From Clostridia bacterium (GTDB lineage: Bacteria > Bacillota > DSM-521 > Neomoorellales > SLTJ01), in contig JACIYD010000082.1 of assembly GCA_014360105.1 (NCBI GenBank), positions 1 to 6,837 on the forward strand: a stretch of 6,837 nucleotides of DNA. Direction: 5' to 3'. Of this stretch, positions 6,093-6,837 are shown piece by piece. Every line of letters begins with the position of its first letter. The stretch's first letter is position 1. Position numbers and translations under genes: made by a program. The notes below the pieces were generated by a model. The model searched no databases and was not told the DNA's origin. It saw only the letters and a list, made by a program, of their open reading frames with translations.

Positions 6093-6291
6093 ACCGACCA
6101 TCGACGAACTGATGAAACAGGTGAACAGCAAGTATGCCCTTGTAGTTCTGGCGGCCAGGCGGGCCCGCATGCTCACCGCCGCGGAGACAACGGGACCCGA
6201 CGGGAAGCTGATTAAACCGGTGAGTGTGGCGCTGGAGGAAATCGCCCGCGGCAAGGTCAAGTATCAACTCTCGCGCGGCGGGTTGAAGTAA
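6085..6291 (+). CDS. rpoZ: RNA polymerase omega subunit
   Basis: Small subunit that helps fold and hold the beta' subunit in RNA polymerase. The 68-residue product is in the usual range for Firmicutes. It has the family pattern: PTIDELMKQVNSKYALVVLA (4-23), the ARRARML segment (23-29) and, after a variable linker, the KPVSVALEEIARGKVKY part (44-60). The ATG at 6085 has GGAGGG at 6071-6076 within the end of gmk, 8 nt upstream, and the gene begins before gmk ends. coaBC follows after 11 nt. Identification rests on the conserved SKY.LV...A.RAR pattern and on the gmk-rpoZ-coaBC context. Confidence 0.94.
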   Translation: MNRPTIDELMKQVNSKYALVVLAARRARMLTAAETTGPDGKLIKPVSVALEEIARGKVKYQLSRGGLK

Positions 6292-6302
6292 GGGTAGGGG
6301 CT

Positions 6303-6837
6303 ATGTGGCAAGGAAAGCGCGTTGTCGTTGGCATTACCGGTGGAATTGCCGCCTACAAGTCGGCCGAGTTGGTCAGCCGGCTGCGGCAGGAAGAGGCCAA
6401 GGTCCAGGTGGTGATGACCAGGGCGGCAGGCGAGTTCATCACCCCCCTGACGCTGGCGACTCTGGCCGGCGGTCCGGTCTGGCAGGAGATGTTTGCCCCC
6501 GGTGCAGGGGTCGCCCACATTGAGCTGGCGCAGACCGCCGAGCTGGTGCTCATCGTGCCTGCCACGGCGGACATCATCGCCCGCCTGGCGGCCGGCCTGG
6601 CCGACGAACTCCTTTGTGCTCTGGTGCTGGCAACCAGAGCGCCGGTCTTGCTCGCCCCTTCGATGAATGCCAACATGTACACCCATCCGGTGACCCAGGC
6701 CAACCTGGCGCGGCTCAGAGAACTGGGTTATCACGTGCTCGAGCCGGAGAGCGGTTTTCTTGCCTGCGGTGCGCGGGGCCCGGGGCGGTTGCCGGCGGTG
6801 GAAACGATTCTCGAGGCGGCGGCCGCTTTGCTGCGTC
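6303..6837 (+). CDS. coaBC: Bifunctional CoaBC (phosphopantothenoylcysteine decarboxylase / phosphopantothenate-cysteine ligase), 3'-truncated
   Basis: Makes 4'-phosphopantetheine precursors of coenzyme A: the CoaB part joins cysteine to phosphopantothenate and the CoaC part decarboxylates the product with FMN. Only the first 178 residues, essentially the CoaC flavoprotein domain, are inside the window; the frame is open at the end. Visible motifs are GITGGIAAYKSAELV (10-24), the active-site His72 in AHIEL (71-75), VPATADIIARLAAGLADEL (85-103), APSMNANMY (118-126) with Asn122, and SGFLACGARGPGR (150-162) with Cys155. These match E. coli CoaBC His75, Asn125 and Cys158, so the decarboxylase looks active. 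The ATG at 6303 sits 11 nt after the rpoZ stop, with AGGG at 6291-6294 as ribosome binding site. The CoaB half is presumed to follow outside the window; a stand-alone CoaC cannot be excluded. Confidence 0.94.
   Translation, partial: MWQGKRVVVGITGGIAAYKSAELVSRLRQEEAKVQVVMTRAAGEFITPLTLATLAGGPVWQEMFAPGAGVAHIELAQTAELVLIVPATADIIARLAAGLADELLCALVLATRAPVLLAPSMNANMYTHPVTQANLARLRELGYHVLEPESGFLACGARGPGRLPAVETILEAAAALLR

Noticed and set aside
6558..6580. PATAD in CoaBC, apparently a changed PASANT/PATAN active-site Asn
   Set aside because: E. coli CoaBC also reads PATAD here as I recall it. The catalytic Asn is in the PxMN motif and is present (Asn122).

Overview
The window is a housekeeping stretch of a GC-rich genome. 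Gene content and order point to a member of the Firmicutes (Bacillota), most likely a thermophilic clostridial lineage of the Moorella/Ammonifex/Desulfotomaculum type. The organism call is an inference. It rests on the GC-rich codon use, on RemA (a Firmicutes-type regulator), and on the series yicC/yloC - remA - gmk - rpoZ - coaBC, which matches the Bacillus subtilis yloC-remA-gmk-rpoZ-coaBC series. In B. subtilis the pyr genes and yloA (rqcH) also lie just upstream of that series.

Layout. Bases 2-1244 (+) hold the end of a pyrimidine operon: pyrF (5' end cut by the window edge) and pyrE, 16 nt apart. Bases 1259-3022 (-) hold rqcH, a NFACT-family ribosome quality control factor. It converges on pyrE with only 14 nt between the stop codons. 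Bases 3023-3342 are a divergent non-coding region carrying a good extended -10 promoter for rqcH and the unexplained leader of dapF. Bases 3343-6837 (+) hold a tightly packed set: dapF, yicC, remA, gmk, rpoZ and the 5' part of coaBC. The dapF/yicC and gmk/rpoZ pairs overlap, and most genes are preceded by a clear Shine-Dalgarno sequence.

How the genes work together. PyrF and PyrE carry out the last steps of UMP synthesis, and Gmk phosphorylates GMP, so both arms of nucleotide supply are present. RpoZ is the omega subunit of RNA polymerase. YicC is an RNA-degrading enzyme, RqcH rescues stalled 50S subunits, RemA is a DNA-binding regulator, DapF makes meso-diaminopimelate for wall and lysine, and CoaBC makes the pantetheine part of coenzyme A. 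This is a general growth cluster rather than one pathway.

I found no mobile element, CRISPR array, tRNA, rRNA or defence system, and no convincing new biological system. The points most worth a second look are a near-consensus sigma-A promoter (TTGACA-17-TATTAT, with upstream A-tracts) inside an AT-rich island of yicC; a possible Lys/Glu-rich N-terminal extension of RemA with its own ribosome binding site; a YicC whose C-terminal signature departs from the family consensus; and the terminator-less convergent pyrE/rqcH junction.
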